This document shows positions 33,887 through 44,228 of a stretch of 64,000 nucleotides of DNA, in pieces (within the stretch, counting starts at the first letter, position 1; each line of letters begins with the position of its first letter). The DNA lies in contig DASUSI010000116.1 of NCBI GenBank assembly GCA_036375165.1, forward strand, positions 1 through 64,000, given 5' to 3'. The translations under genes and the position numbers were made by a program. The stretch comes from WHSM01 sp036375165. GTDB taxonomy: Bacteria > Actinomycetota > Actinomycetes > Mycobacteriales > Micromonosporaceae. The notes beneath the pieces were generated by a model. That model had not been told where the DNA came from. It searched no databases and saw only the letters and a program-made list of their open reading frames with translations.

Positions 33887-35659
33887 TCAGAAGGCGAAGA
33901 ACGGACTGCTTCCCCTCGGCGGCGCTTCACGACCGTCCGGGTAGGCCTGCTCACTGGAGAAAAACTCGTACACCGCGCCGTCCCTGGCCAGCAGTACCCG
34001 TCCCGACCCTTGCAGAGTCGGATACGCGGCGATCTGGTCTGGAATGCCACGCTCGGGCAGGAGACGAGCGACCCGCAGGCCATCGATGCCCACCTCCCAG
34101 AGCCCGCCACGGGACGGATCTCGGGCCGTCACCACCAGCGTGTGCTCACCCCGCCATGCCACGTCGGCGGCCCCTCGGAACCGGTCAGTCACCAGGCGCG
34201 GGGACTCGATCGCGGTAACACCTTCCCGTTGCACCAGTCCCGCCACGTACAACATGCCACCTGAGATCAGCGCCGCCCGATGACCGTCCGGTGCCACCGA
34301 AACCGCGGTGACTTCCCTGACCTGAGATGTCAGCCTTACCGGAAGGACGTCAAGCTTGCCAACATCCACCTGGTAGAGCCTTCCCGTCGCGGTCACCAGC
34401 AACGACCCCAACGGCCCTCCGATATCGGCCACCCAGACCGGTCGCCCGATCGGACCGGCTGGCAGGTCGGTCACCTCCTGGTAGCGGGTGGAGAGGCGAC
34501 CCACCCAGAGCTTCTGCCCCCCAAGGTCCTTCGGGGGATCCCGCACCAAGGCGGCCAGGTCGCCGTTCTGACTCAGCGCGGCGGAGATCACCGATGTGTT
34601 GTAGCGCTGGTACTGCCCGGTCAGCACCGCCGGAAGCTCGCCCGCGACCAGCGAGGCGACCTGCCCCTCGTCGGTGATGTGGTACGCCGAGGCGTCCGTG
34701 GTCTGTGCCGGCACGGCATTGAAGCCGCCGAAATCGCGTCGCGAGTGGGTGGTCCTGAGGCCGTCGGGCACCGGCCGGTCATCGATCTGCAGCTGGAGCC
34801 GCAGCCCTGGTTCCATCCGCTGGTCCAGGGTCCAGACCAACTGGGCCAGAGCCAGGTACATGCGCGGGGTCTTCTCGGCGTCGCTGTTGAGGTTCACCAC
34901 AACCCGCCTGCCGTCGAGGTACACGTTGCCGCGGCGCTTGGTGCCGCTCGCGAAGCCCACCACCGCCACCGGTTCGAGCCATGGGGAAGGCCCCTGCAGT
35001 AGCCAGTCCACGAGCAGGCTCCACTGCTTCTGCCAGGTGACAGCCTCGGGTATGTATCGAAGGTCGGGAATCAGCGAGGCGGTCGACCGCCGATTGCCGA
35101 AATACAGCGACAAGAACTGGTACCGCTCACGCAATGCCTGGTCGGAAAGCACGTAGTACGGCGGGGGGTTAGTGACCAGCCACGTCAAACTGTCAGAGCG
35201 CTGATTGTCCTTGGCCCGGTTGCGCTCAATCTTGAAGATGTAGGAAAACCTCCGGGACGCTGGGAGCAGCACGCCGTTCTCCGTCAACTCGCCGATCACC
35301 CGGCCGGTCACGGAGATCGGGTGCAGGTCCGGTTGATCGTTGAGGGGAGGGGACACTTGGAGGTCGGCCACCACGTGGATCGCGTCCCCCTGAGGCGGCC
35401 GCGCCTCCTTGGAAAGAAACGGCCGCACCTGCTGGTCCAGGATGGCCCATTCGCTGGAAGCCGCCTCGAAGTACAGCTCGACGGCATCTTTGCTGTTTTC
35501 GGCGTCTTCCGGGCGTGGCAGCGGCTCAGGGGAGGCGTCCGGAACGAGGATGCCAGGAGCCGTGCCGTCGCTCACCGGGAGCCCAGAGTCCGGTACGCCA
35601 CAGCCGGCCAACGCGGTCGCCATGACCAGCGCGGCGGCAACGCACTGTGGAACCCTCAC
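33887..35659 (-). CDS. lpqB: lipoprotein LpqB (MtrAB-associated)
   Basis: 590 aa. Residues 1-20 form a lipoprotein signal with lipobox LAGC and Cys20. Then come a GerMN-like domain (~45-300, with DAVELYFEAASSEWAI and VNLNSDAEKTPRMYLALAQLVWTL) and a beta-propeller-like C-terminal region (~330-570) with repeated W/G blades (LWVGRLSTRYQEV, PVWVADIGGPLGSLLVTATGRLY, DVAWRGEHTLVVTARDPSRGGLWEVGI). In mycobacteria LpqB interacts with the extracellular sensor of MtrB. GTG start overlaps the mtrB stop (GTGA) with GGAGGTG upstream. Confidence 0.94.
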   Translation of the reverse strand: MRVPQCVAAALVMATALAGCGVPDSGLPVSDGTAPGILVPDASPEPLPRPEDAENSKDAVELYFEAASSEWAILDQQVRPFLSKEARPPQGDAIHVVADLQVSPPLNDQPDLHPISVTGRVIGELTENGVLLPASRRFSYIFKIERNRAKDNQRSDSLTWLVTNPPPYYVLSDQALRERYQFLSLYFGNRRSTASLIPDLRYIPEAVTWQKQWSLLVDWLLQGPSPWLEPVAVVGFASGTKRRGNVYLDGRRVVVNLNSDAEKTPRMYLALAQLVWTLDQRMEPGLRLQLQIDDRPVPDGLRTTHSRRDFGGFNAVPAQTTDASAYHITDEGQVASLVAGELPAVLTGQYQRYNTSVISAALSQNGDLAALVRDPPKDLGGQKLWVGRLSTRYQEVTDLPAGPIGRPVWVADIGGPLGSLLVTATGRLYQVDVGKLDVLPVRLTSQVREVTAVSVAPDGHRAALISGGMLYVAGLVQREGVTAIESPRLVTDRFRGAADVAWRGEHTLVVTARDPSRGGLWEVGIDGLRVARLLPERGIPDQIAAYPTLQGSGRVLLARDGAVYEFFSSEQAYPDGREAPPRGSSPFFAF

Positions 35660-37353
35660 GCGACACCTCCAACCGGCACCGGCGACGCCGCGGGATCGTC
35701 CGGAGACAACGGCAACGGCGACGAGACCAGCCGGTCGCCGGCCCGGCACGGCAACGTGAGTCGGAACTGCGAGCCCTTCCCGACCAGACCCCAAGCCTCC
35801 AGCCAGCCACCGTGCAGCCGGGCGTCCTCCAGGCTGATCGACAACCCGAGGCCGGTGCCACCGGTCTGCCGGGCGCGGGACGGGTCAGCCCGCCAGAACC
35901 GGTTGAAGACCAGCTTCTCCTCTCCCGGCCGTAGGCCAACCCCATGGTCCCGCACGGTGATCCCCACAGCGGAGTCATGGGCTGCCAAGGTGACCACCAC
36001 CGGCTTACCGTCGCCGTGCTCCACGGCGTTGCCGATGAGATTGCGCAGGATCCGCTCCACCCGCCGGGGATCCGCCTCCGCGATGACGGGCTGGGCGGGC
36101 AGGTTGAGGCCAAGTCGGACGTCCTGGGTGCGCGCCAAGGGCAGGAGGGATTCCACCGCACGCCGCACGATCGGCACCAGGTCCACCGGCTCGGACTCCA
36201 ACTGTGCGAACCCCGCGTCGAACCGGCTGATCTCCAGTAGGTCGGACAACAGGTTCTCGAACCGGTCCAGCTCATCGTGGAGCAGTTCGGCGCTGCGTGC
36301 CACGTCCGGCGAGAACTCGTCCCGCGCGTTGTGCAGGATCTCCGCGGCCATCCGTACCGTGGTCAACGGGGTACGCAGTTCGTGTGACACGTCGGAGGTG
36401 AACCGGCGCTGCAACCGCGAGAGTTCCTCCAACTGCACGATCTGGTACTGCAGGTTCGCCGCCATCTGGTTGAAGGAGCTGGCGAGCTTCGCCAGTTCGT
36501 CCTCACCGCGCACCGACATCCGTTCGTGCAGCAGACCGGCGGACAGTCGCTGCGCGGTGCGTGCGGCGACCTGTACCGGACTGACCACCATCCGGGTGAC
36601 GATCCAGGCGATCAACGACAACAGCAACACCAGCGCGACACCGGTGATCAGCACGGTGTTGCGCACCAGTTCGGCGGCGTCGACCTCGTCGTCCAGCGGG
36701 AACAGGTAATACATCTCCAGAGTCCCCCAGTGCAACTGCACCGGAGTTCCCACCGCCAGGTAGGGACGCAGGCCGCGGTCATCCGGATCGGCCCGGGTGA
36801 ACTGATGAGCCGTGACATGCGAGTCAACCACCACCCGAGCCAGTTCCTCCGGCACCAGGGACGTGGGGGTGTCGCTCGTGCCTGGGCGGGACACCGGGTC
36901 TATCCGGATCTTCCGGTTCGAGGCGGTCAGCACCACCTGGAACTCGCCGGCCGGTCCCACATCGTCGGCGAGGTCGTTTACCAGGGTGGGAAGGGTGTCC
37001 TTCAGGCCCGGGTCGTTGTCCGCGCTGAACACGGACAGTTGACTCTGTGCCCGGTAACGCGCGCTTTCGACCTGGCTGAGCGCAGCCTCCAGCTTGTCAT
37101 CGACCAAGCCGTCGGTGATCCGCTCGGCAACCACGAAGCCGAACGCACCAACCAGCACCGCGGACCCGGTCAGGGTGATCGTGACGATCCGCAGTTGCAG
37201 CGAGCCACGCCAGCGCCGGGCCCCGGTCCGTACGGCCGCCCACCCGAGACGTCCCGGGCGGCTGTGCCGGGCCCGCTCCAGAACGGCGCGAAGCCACTCC
37301 GCGAGCCGGCGACCATACCTCGCGGTGTGGTGGCGCAGATCCGTACCCGCCAT
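35656..37353 (-). CDS. mtrB: MtrB sensor histidine kinase
   Basis: 565 aa. Short basic cytoplasmic N terminus, TM1 ~55-76, a ~150-residue extracytoplasmic sensor with ENVELOPE-type features, TM2 ~231-254, HAMP ~255-305, H box TSDVSHELRTPL with His324, ATPase domain with NLIGNAVEHGDG, VRDHGVGLRPGEEK and GGTGLGLSISLEDA. Controls cell division, cell-wall hydrolases and DNA replication in mycobacteria and development in streptomycetes. Eight bases behind mtrA; overlaps lpqB by four bases. Confidence 0.97.
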   Translation of the reverse strand: MAGTDLRHHTARYGRRLAEWLRAVLERARHSRPGRLGWAAVRTGARRWRGSLQLRIVTITLTGSAVLVGAFGFVVAERITDGLVDDKLEAALSQVESARYRAQSQLSVFSADNDPGLKDTLPTLVNDLADDVGPAGEFQVVLTASNRKIRIDPVSRPGTSDTPTSLVPEELARVVVDSHVTAHQFTRADPDDRGLRPYLAVGTPVQLHWGTLEMYYLFPLDDEVDAAELVRNTVLITGVALVLLLSLIAWIVTRMVVSPVQVAARTAQRLSAGLLHERMSVRGEDELAKLASSFNQMAANLQYQIVQLEELSRLQRRFTSDVSHELRTPLTTVRMAAEILHNARDEFSPDVARSAELLHDELDRFENLLSDLLEISRFDAGFAQLESEPVDLVPIVRRAVESLLPLARTQDVRLGLNLPAQPVIAEADPRRVERILRNLIGNAVEHGDGKPVVVTLAAHDSAVGITVRDHGVGLRPGEEKLVFNRFWRADPSRARQTGGTGLGLSISLEDARLHGGWLEAWGLVGKGSQFRLTLPCRAGDRLVSSPLPLSPDDPAASPVPVGGVA

Positions 37354-37361
37354 CAGGACCC

Positions 37362-38063
37362 CTACCCGGTGCCTGCCTTGTAGCCCACGCCGCGCACCGT
37401 CAGGATCACCTCAGGATGCTCTGGATCCCGCTCGATTTTGGCTCGCAGCCGTTGCACGTGCACGTTGACCAGCCGGGTGTCGGCGGCGTGCCGGTAGCCC
37501 CAGACCTGCTCCAACAGCACTTCCCGGGTGAACACCTGGCGGGGCTTGCGAGCCAGCGCCACCAGCAGGTCGAACTCCAGCGGGGTGAGTTTGATCTCCG
37601 AGCCGTTGCGGGACACGGTGTGGGCGGGCACGTCGATGGTGAGCTGCGCGCCGGCCGGGCCGATTGTCAACTGTTCCGGGGCGGCGTCCTCGCTGCGGCG
37701 CAGCCTGGCCCGCATCCGCGCGATCAATTCTTTCGGTTTGAACGGTTTCACTACGTAGTCGTCGGCACCGGACTCCAGGCCCAGCACGACGTCCACGGTG
37801 TCGCTCTTCGCGGTCAACATCACGATCGGCAGCCCGGACTCCGCCCGGATCGCCCGGCAGACATCGATCCCGCTCATCCCCGGCAGCATCAGGTCGAGCA
37901 GAACGATGTCAGGCCGGGTCTCGCGAAACGCCGCGAGCGCCCGCTCGCCGTCGGCCACGAAGGAAGGCACGAAACCCTCGCTCCTCAGCACGATCCCCAG
38001 CATCTCCGCGAGCGCCGGGTCGTCGTCAACCACCAGTACGCGCGCTCTCATGCGCTCAAGCAT
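37362..38063 (-). CDS. mtrA: MtrA response regulator
   Basis: 233 aa OmpR-type regulator. Receiver domain with VVDDDPALAEMLG, phosphoacceptor Asp57 (IVLLDLMLPGMSGIDVCR), VMLTAKSDTVDVVLGLESGADDY and KPFKPKELIARMRARL, followed by the winged helix with LTPLEFDLLVALARKP and DTRLVNVHVQRLRAKIE. The KSDTVDVVLGLESGADDYVVKPF stretch is diagnostic for MtrA. Start ATG at 38063 has GGGATGGA upstream; an internal ATG (MRARVLVV) four codons on is an alternative. First gene of mtrA-mtrB-lpqB. Confidence 0.97.
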   Translation of the reverse strand: MLERMRARVLVVDDDPALAEMLGIVLRSEGFVPSFVADGERALAAFRETRPDIVLLDLMLPGMSGIDVCRAIRAESGLPIVMLTAKSDTVDVVLGLESGADDYVVKPFKPKELIARMRARLRRSEDAAPEQLTIGPAGAQLTIDVPAHTVSRNGSEIKLTPLEFDLLVALARKPRQVFTREVLLEQVWGYRHAADTRLVNVHVQRLRAKIERDPEHPEVILTVRGVGYKAGTG

Positions 38064-38153
38064 TCCATCCCGCCAGTCGGAACTCTGCCACCGGCCCGGG
38101 GAACCCGCTGCTCAACCGTTCCAGTCGGCCACCGGAGGCGGAACCCGCCGGCT

Positions 38154-38168
38154 TCCCGGACTCCGGGA
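38154..38168. terminator. short hairpin before mtrA
   Basis: TCCCGG-ACT-CCGGGA, a 6-bp stem with a 3-base loop, 17 bases downstream of the DUF2142 stop codon on the minus strand and ~90 bases upstream of mtrA. Could end the DUF2142 transcript. Confidence 0.35.
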
Positions 38169-38184
38169 GGACAGGCGCCGAGAA

Positions 38185-39786
38185 CTAGCCGCCGGCCGTA
38201 CGCGGCCGACCCGGGACACCGGGCACCATCCCGCGCAGCCGGACCCAGGCGAGCACCACGATGAGCAGCGCGCCCACTGCCGTCAATGCCACCGGCAGCA
38301 CCGGTCCACCCGCCGGCTGCCACGGACCGGACAGCACGTGGATGCCGAACTGCCCGTCGCCGTGCCGCCAGATGGTCATCGCGACCAGCAGGCTGACCAC
38401 ATGCAACGCGGCGGTGACCAACCCGCACGTCACCGTCAGCCGCCCGGATGGGCGTTCCCCGAGGTGAACGCCCAGACGCGGTGCCGAAGCGGAGAGCAAC
38501 ACCGCACCCACGACCAAGGGAAGGTAGTAGCGCCCCTGCTGGGAGGGCCCGAGTTCGTCGTAATACCGGAACTCGAGGGTGACCGCGAGCGCGGCGGTGA
38601 CCGCGACCGTCCCCAACACCGCCGTGACGAGGCGGCGGCCGGACACCACGAGCGCGGGCAGCACGACCGCACCGATCAGGAGGTACCACAGGTAGTGGGT
38701 CCAGTCCGGCGGGATGATCGCCCCGTAGAAGCGCGCCACGAACTGGCGTGCCCAGTCCTCGGAACGGTAGTTGAGGACATCCTGGAGTACCCGGCTGCGG
38801 GGCACGTGTCCGCCCTGCCGCTGCGGGCTGACCGACAGCAGGCCGGATGTGAACGTCCACGCCACGGCCGCCAGCGTGGCCGCGACCACAATACCGACGG
38901 TCAGCCACACCGCGCGCTGCCGCAGCAACCCGGGCAGCCGGCCACGTGCCGCCGCCAGCGTCGCGAAGATCACCGGCAGCAGCACCAGCAGCGGACCCAA
39001 CTGCCGCATCGTCACCAGCACCGTGGCACTGACCGCGACCAGGACGAGCAGGTGACGGGGAGCGTCCAACTCCGTCGGTTCCTCGGACAGCGCGAGCACC
39101 GCGAGCGCTGTCCACAACGCGATCCCAGCGGTGATCTCCAGCCCGTTGGGATTGACCGAGCCGGTGAGGTTGGTCACCGTCGGCGTCGTCACCACCACCA
39201 CACCCGCCACGAGCAGCCGGTTCGGGACGTACCGCCAGGCAACCGTGAACGCGGCGGCGAGGAACAACGCCGACAGCAGCGCGCTCACCAGTCGACCGAG
39301 CACCACCCCGGTCATGTCCGGCCAGACCACCATCGGCAGCCCGACCAACAGGTAGTACCCGGGGTGGTAGCGCCCCGAGGCGGTCGGGGTACGCGCCAAG
39401 GAGGCGTCCCGGGGCGGCTCGCCCTGGCAGGTCGCCGGGGGTCTCGGCTTCACCAGCAGCATGCAGTCCGGGTTCGGCGGCACCAGGCTGCGCGGTACCT
39501 CGGTGAAGGCGCCACCGGCGTAGACCGCGTCCGTCGGTTCCAGGACAAGCTGCCCGTGGGCGGCTCCGGCCGCCCGGACGATGTGCTCGTCCTCGTCGTA
39601 CGTGGCGTTGAACGGAGCGCCCACCGCCCAGCCCGCGCCCAGCAGGAAGAACGCCAGGACAGCGAGCAGGAACACGGCACGGGGCCGCGCCGCCGGAGGT
39701 TCCGTGGTGGCCCCGGTTACCGAGCCCGGGCCCGACCGGGTGGCGTCAGTTTCATCGGTATGGTCGAGCACGGGCCGGTCGTTCAT
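38185..39786 (-). CDS. DUF2142 membrane protein (second copy)
   Basis: 533 aa integral membrane protein with roughly eleven TM helices after a ~35-residue soluble N terminus. DUF2142 landmarks are AVFLLAVLAFFLLGAGWAVGAPF, YDEDEHIVRAAGAAHGQL, GRYHPGYYLLVGLPM, the GRLVSALLSALFLAAAF helix and TLTGSVNPNGLEITAGIALW. The family resembles glycosyltransferase-C/PMT folds and is often found with cell-envelope polysaccharide genes, but no reaction is proven. It shares strong similarity with the gene just upstream and starts inside its stop (ATGA). Confidence 0.82.
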   Translation of the reverse strand: MNDRPVLDHTDETDATRSGPGSVTGATTEPPAARPRAVFLLAVLAFFLLGAGWAVGAPFNATYDEDEHIVRAAGAAHGQLVLEPTDAVYAGGAFTEVPRSLVPPNPDCMLLVKPRPPATCQGEPPRDASLARTPTASGRYHPGYYLLVGLPMVVWPDMTGVVLGRLVSALLSALFLAAAFTVAWRYVPNRLLVAGVVVVTTPTVTNLTGSVNPNGLEITAGIALWTALAVLALSEEPTELDAPRHLLVLVAVSATVLVTMRQLGPLLVLLPVIFATLAAARGRLPGLLRQRAVWLTVGIVVAATLAAVAWTFTSGLLSVSPQRQGGHVPRSRVLQDVLNYRSEDWARQFVARFYGAIIPPDWTHYLWYLLIGAVVLPALVVSGRRLVTAVLGTVAVTAALAVTLEFRYYDELGPSQQGRYYLPLVVGAVLLSASAPRLGVHLGERPSGRLTVTCGLVTAALHVVSLLVAMTIWRHGDGQFGIHVLSGPWQPAGGPVLPVALTAVGALLIVVLAWVRLRGMVPGVPGRPRTAGG

Positions 39787-41327
39787 GTCGCTGCCCGGTC
39801 CTGTCCACCGGCCGGCCACCGGTCGATCCATCCGGTGCCCCGATAGCCGTACCACACCAGAAGGCTCAACCCGGCGATCATCGCGAGCAGCGGCAGTACC
39901 GGACCGGAAGGCGGCAGCCAGTCCCCGGCGAACGGGTTGACCGGCACGCCCGGCCCTCCCTGGAACCGGGTCATCACCAGGGCCAACGCGTACAGGTGCA
40001 GCGGCGCCGTACCGAGCACCACGAACCTCAGCAACGCCGACTGGCCAGCCTCGCCAAGCGCCGCCGGATAGCGGCCCACCACGGCGGCGATCAGCAGCAA
40101 TCCGACCCCGAACGGCATCACGTACCGGCCGTGCTGTGCCCAGTTCAGGGTCGGGTAGTAGGCCACCTCGAGCACCGCGAGAGCCAGTGCCGAACCCACG
40201 CCGACCGCGACCAGCGTCCAGCGGTCCCGACGGGACGCCAACAGGCCGGCGGGCAGTACCAGGGCGGCGACCATCGCGTACCAGAACATGATCAGCCATG
40301 ACGGCAGGGTGGTCTCGCCGTAGCTGAACTGGCCCACGATCTGGTCGGTCCAGAACGACGCCCGGTCGACGGTCATCAGCCGGACCATGTCACCCAGCGG
40401 TTCGTGACCGCCCCGGGTCGGCACCGCCTCCAGCGCACCGGACATCAGCAGCCAGCCGACCGCGAACACCGCCACGGCGGCGACCCCAGCCAGCAGCAGC
40501 CTGGCGTCCCGGCGCCGCAGCAGCCCCGGTATCCGGCCCCGGGGCGCGACGACGAGGGCGACCGCCGTGATCCCGGAGAGCCACAGCGGCCCCAGCGCCC
40601 GTACTGTCAAAAGCACCGACGCGGCCACCGCGGCCAGCACCAGCAGCCGGCGTACGGTCGCGTCGTCGAAGGTCTTTTCGGGGGTACGCAGCAGCGCCAG
40701 CAGGGTCGCCCACAGCAGTACCCCGGCTGCGATCTCAAGCCCGTTCGGGTTGACCGCGCCGTTGAGGTTCGCCGCCATCGGGGTGGTGGCGAGCACCACC
40801 GCGGCCAGCATCAGCCGGTTGCGCAACCGCAGCGCCACCACCACCGCGGAGGCCAGCAGCACCGCCGAGAGCAGGCTCGACACCAGCCGGGCCAGGACGA
40901 TGCCGGTGTGGTTCGGCAGCAGCACCATCGGTACGCCCACCGGCAGGTAGTAGACCGGGTTGTACCGTCCGGCAGTGGTGCCGGTCCGTTTTCGGGTGGT
41001 GTCGTCCGGTGGCCGGTGCTGGCAGGAGGCGTCCTTCCTGTCGGCGGGATCCTCGCCTTTCCACGGGCAGTGCACATTGCCCGGCAGCAGGCTGCGCGGC
41101 ACCTGGTACCACGCGCCACCACCGCGTTTCGCCTTGGCCGGCGGCGAGTAGACCTGGCCGCTGGCCGCCCCGTACGCCCGGACGATGTGCTGGCTCTCGT
41201 CGTACGTGCCGTCGACCGGCAACGCGAACGCCCAGCCAGCGCCGATCAGGAAGAACGCCAGACACGCCAACCACCATCCGGCCCGCAGCCGGCGCCGAGG
41301 CTGATACCCCGGGCTGGCCGAAACCAC
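39783..41327 (-). CDS. DUF2142 membrane protein (first copy)
   Basis: About 514 aa, paralogue of the following gene. Aligned blocks are WWLACLAFFLIGAGWAFALP, YDESQHIVRAYGAASGQVY, GRYNPVYYLPVGVPM, ARLVSSLLSAVLLAS and NLNGAVNPNGLEIAAGVLLW. Around eleven TM helices. The conserved Asp/Glu in YDE(D/S)(E/Q)H after TM1 matches the catalytic-loop position of GT-C enzymes (inference). GTG at 41327 has GGGGAGGG upstream. Longer in-frame starts reach into the ahcY 3' end and are less likely. Lies 64 bases behind ahcY on the same strand. Confidence 0.82.
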   Translation of the reverse strand: MVSASPGYQPRRRLRAGWWLACLAFFLIGAGWAFALPVDGTYDESQHIVRAYGAASGQVYSPPAKAKRGGGAWYQVPRSLLPGNVHCPWKGEDPADRKDASCQHRPPDDTTRKRTGTTAGRYNPVYYLPVGVPMVLLPNHTGIVLARLVSSLLSAVLLASAVVVALRLRNRLMLAAVVLATTPMAANLNGAVNPNGLEIAAGVLLWATLLALLRTPEKTFDDATVRRLLVLAAVAASVLLTVRALGPLWLSGITAVALVVAPRGRIPGLLRRRDARLLLAGVAAVAVFAVGWLLMSGALEAVPTRGGHEPLGDMVRLMTVDRASFWTDQIVGQFSYGETTLPSWLIMFWYAMVAALVLPAGLLASRRDRWTLVAVGVGSALALAVLEVAYYPTLNWAQHGRYVMPFGVGLLLIAAVVGRYPAALGEAGQSALLRFVVLGTAPLHLYALALVMTRFQGGPGVPVNPFAGDWLPPSGPVLPLLAMIAGLSLLVWYGYRGTGWIDRWPAGGQDRAAT

Positions 41328-41391
41328 GACTCCCTCCCCGGAGGACGGGGAGGGAGGCACGGTGTCCACGGCTTGCGCCACCGCGGGCGGC

Positions 41392-42900
<1,509 letters not shown>

Positions 42901-42940
42901 CGACTCTCCTGGATGCTTTTCGACAGAGCTGCCCCAAACT

Positions 42941-42965
42941 GGACCTCACCCAAACTACTAGGTCC
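42941..42965 (-). other. hairpin between manA and ahcY
   Basis: GGACCT/AGGTCC inverted repeat with a 13-base loop, downstream of manA and ~40 bases upstream of ahcY. It may be a weak terminator or leader hairpin. It does not fit the SAH-riboswitch consensus as far as can be seen. Confidence 0.3.
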
Positions 42966-43033
42966 GCCGGCCAGCGGGGGCGGGCGGGTGAGCCGGGCAC
43001 CCGGGCGGGTGACGCCGCTGACGCCCTGGGAAC

Positions 43034-44224
43034 TCAGCCCACGCTGACCTGGTAGACGTCGCCCGAGCCGGTCACCGCCACCTCAGCGACCCCCGCCGGC
43101 ACAAACGCCGCATCACCCCGGGCAAGGTCCAGCCCGTCTCCGGCGGTGGCGACCCGCACCGAGCCCGCCAGACAGAGCACAATCCGGGGGCTCGGTCCAC
43201 CGGGCAGTGGCAACCGCACCGCCCGGCCCGCCACCGTGGCGCGGGCCAGCCGGAAGTCGGTTACCGGGGCCGGCCACCAGATCACACGGTCCGCAGCCGG
43301 CACCGGTGCCAGCCGGGGCTCCGGGAGTTCTTCGTACCGCAGCACCCGGAGCAACTCCGGGACGTCCACGTGCTTGCCGGTCAGCCCGCCGCGCAGCACA
43401 TTGTCGCTGGATGCCATCACCTCCAGCCCGACTCCGGCGAGATACGCGTGCAGGTTCCCGGCCGGCATGTAGATCGCCTCGCCGGGCAGCAGGGTCACCC
43501 GGTTCAGCAGGAACGAGACCACCACGCCGATGTCGGCCGGGTACCGGTCCGCGAGCTCCACGGCGAGCCGGTACTCAGGTTCCGGGATCAGCGCCAGGCT
43601 GGCCTCCCGTACCCGGGCCACCAGCGCGGACCGTTGCCGGGCCGGCACCGCGAACAGGCTCGCCATCGCCTCCCGCAGTGCCTGGTCCGGCTGGAACAGG
43701 GTGAGGCACTCGAGCGTGGCCTTCAGCTCGGGGAGTTCCAGCCGGCGCAACAGCCGTACCGCGTCCGGCAGCGGCCGGAATCCGCACAGCGCGTGGAACT
43801 CGGTCACCGCGACCAGAAGTTCCGGCTTGTGGTGCGGGTCAACGTAGTTGCGGTGCGGCGCGTCCGGAGGGACCCCGGCCGCCTCCTCAGCGGCGAAGCC
43901 CTCGCGGGCATGGACCGGCCCGGGGTGCACCTGCAGTGACAGGGGCCGGTCCGCGGCCAGCAACTTGAGCAGGAACGGCAACCGGGGACCGTACCCGCCG
44001 GACACGTCGCGGCCCAGGGTGGTGGCCGGGTCGGCCTCGATCACCGCCGTCAGGCTGCGTCGGGCACCGTCGTCGTTCAGCAGGAAGGACGGGTCACGTG
44101 GATGGGCGCCGTACCACACCTCCGCCTCGGGCGTCGGGGACGGCACCGGTCGGCCCTGGATTCGCGCGATCTCAGTACGCGAGCCCCAGGAATATGGCCG
44201 GATCCGGCCCACCAGACGGTGCAT
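43034..44224 (-). CDS. manA: mannose-6-phosphate isomerase, class I
   Basis: 396 aa. Interconverts mannose-6-phosphate and fructose-6-phosphate, feeding GDP-mannose formation. The N-terminal PYSWGSRTEIARIQG and PEAEVWYGAHPRDPS fit type-I PMI. Zinc site residues lie in LSLQVHP (Gln, His), HHKPELLVAV (Glu) and MPAGNLHAYLAGVGLEVMASSDNVLRGG, where the catalytic Arg in the RGG loop follows. Last gene of the manB, Trm112-like, SIS, CDF, manA string; four bases separate it from the CDF gene. Confidence 0.95.
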   Translation of the reverse strand: MHRLVGRIRPYSWGSRTEIARIQGRPVPSPTPEAEVWYGAHPRDPSFLLNDDGARRSLTAVIEADPATTLGRDVSGGYGPRLPFLLKLLAADRPLSLQVHPGPVHAREGFAAEEAAGVPPDAPHRNYVDPHHKPELLVAVTEFHALCGFRPLPDAVRLLRRLELPELKATLECLTLFQPDQALREAMASLFAVPARQRSALVARVREASLALIPEPEYRLAVELADRYPADIGVVVSFLLNRVTLLPGEAIYMPAGNLHAYLAGVGLEVMASSDNVLRGGLTGKHVDVPELLRVLRYEELPEPRLAPVPAADRVIWWPAPVTDFRLARATVAGRAVRLPLPGGPSPRIVLCLAGSVRVATAGDGLDLARGDAAFVPAGVAEVAVTGSGDVYQVSVG

Positions 44225-44228
44225 CTGC

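Noticed and set aside
42901..43033. SAH riboswitch before ahcY
   Set aside because: A hairpin is present but the conserved core and pseudoknot sequences of SAH riboswitches could not be recognised.
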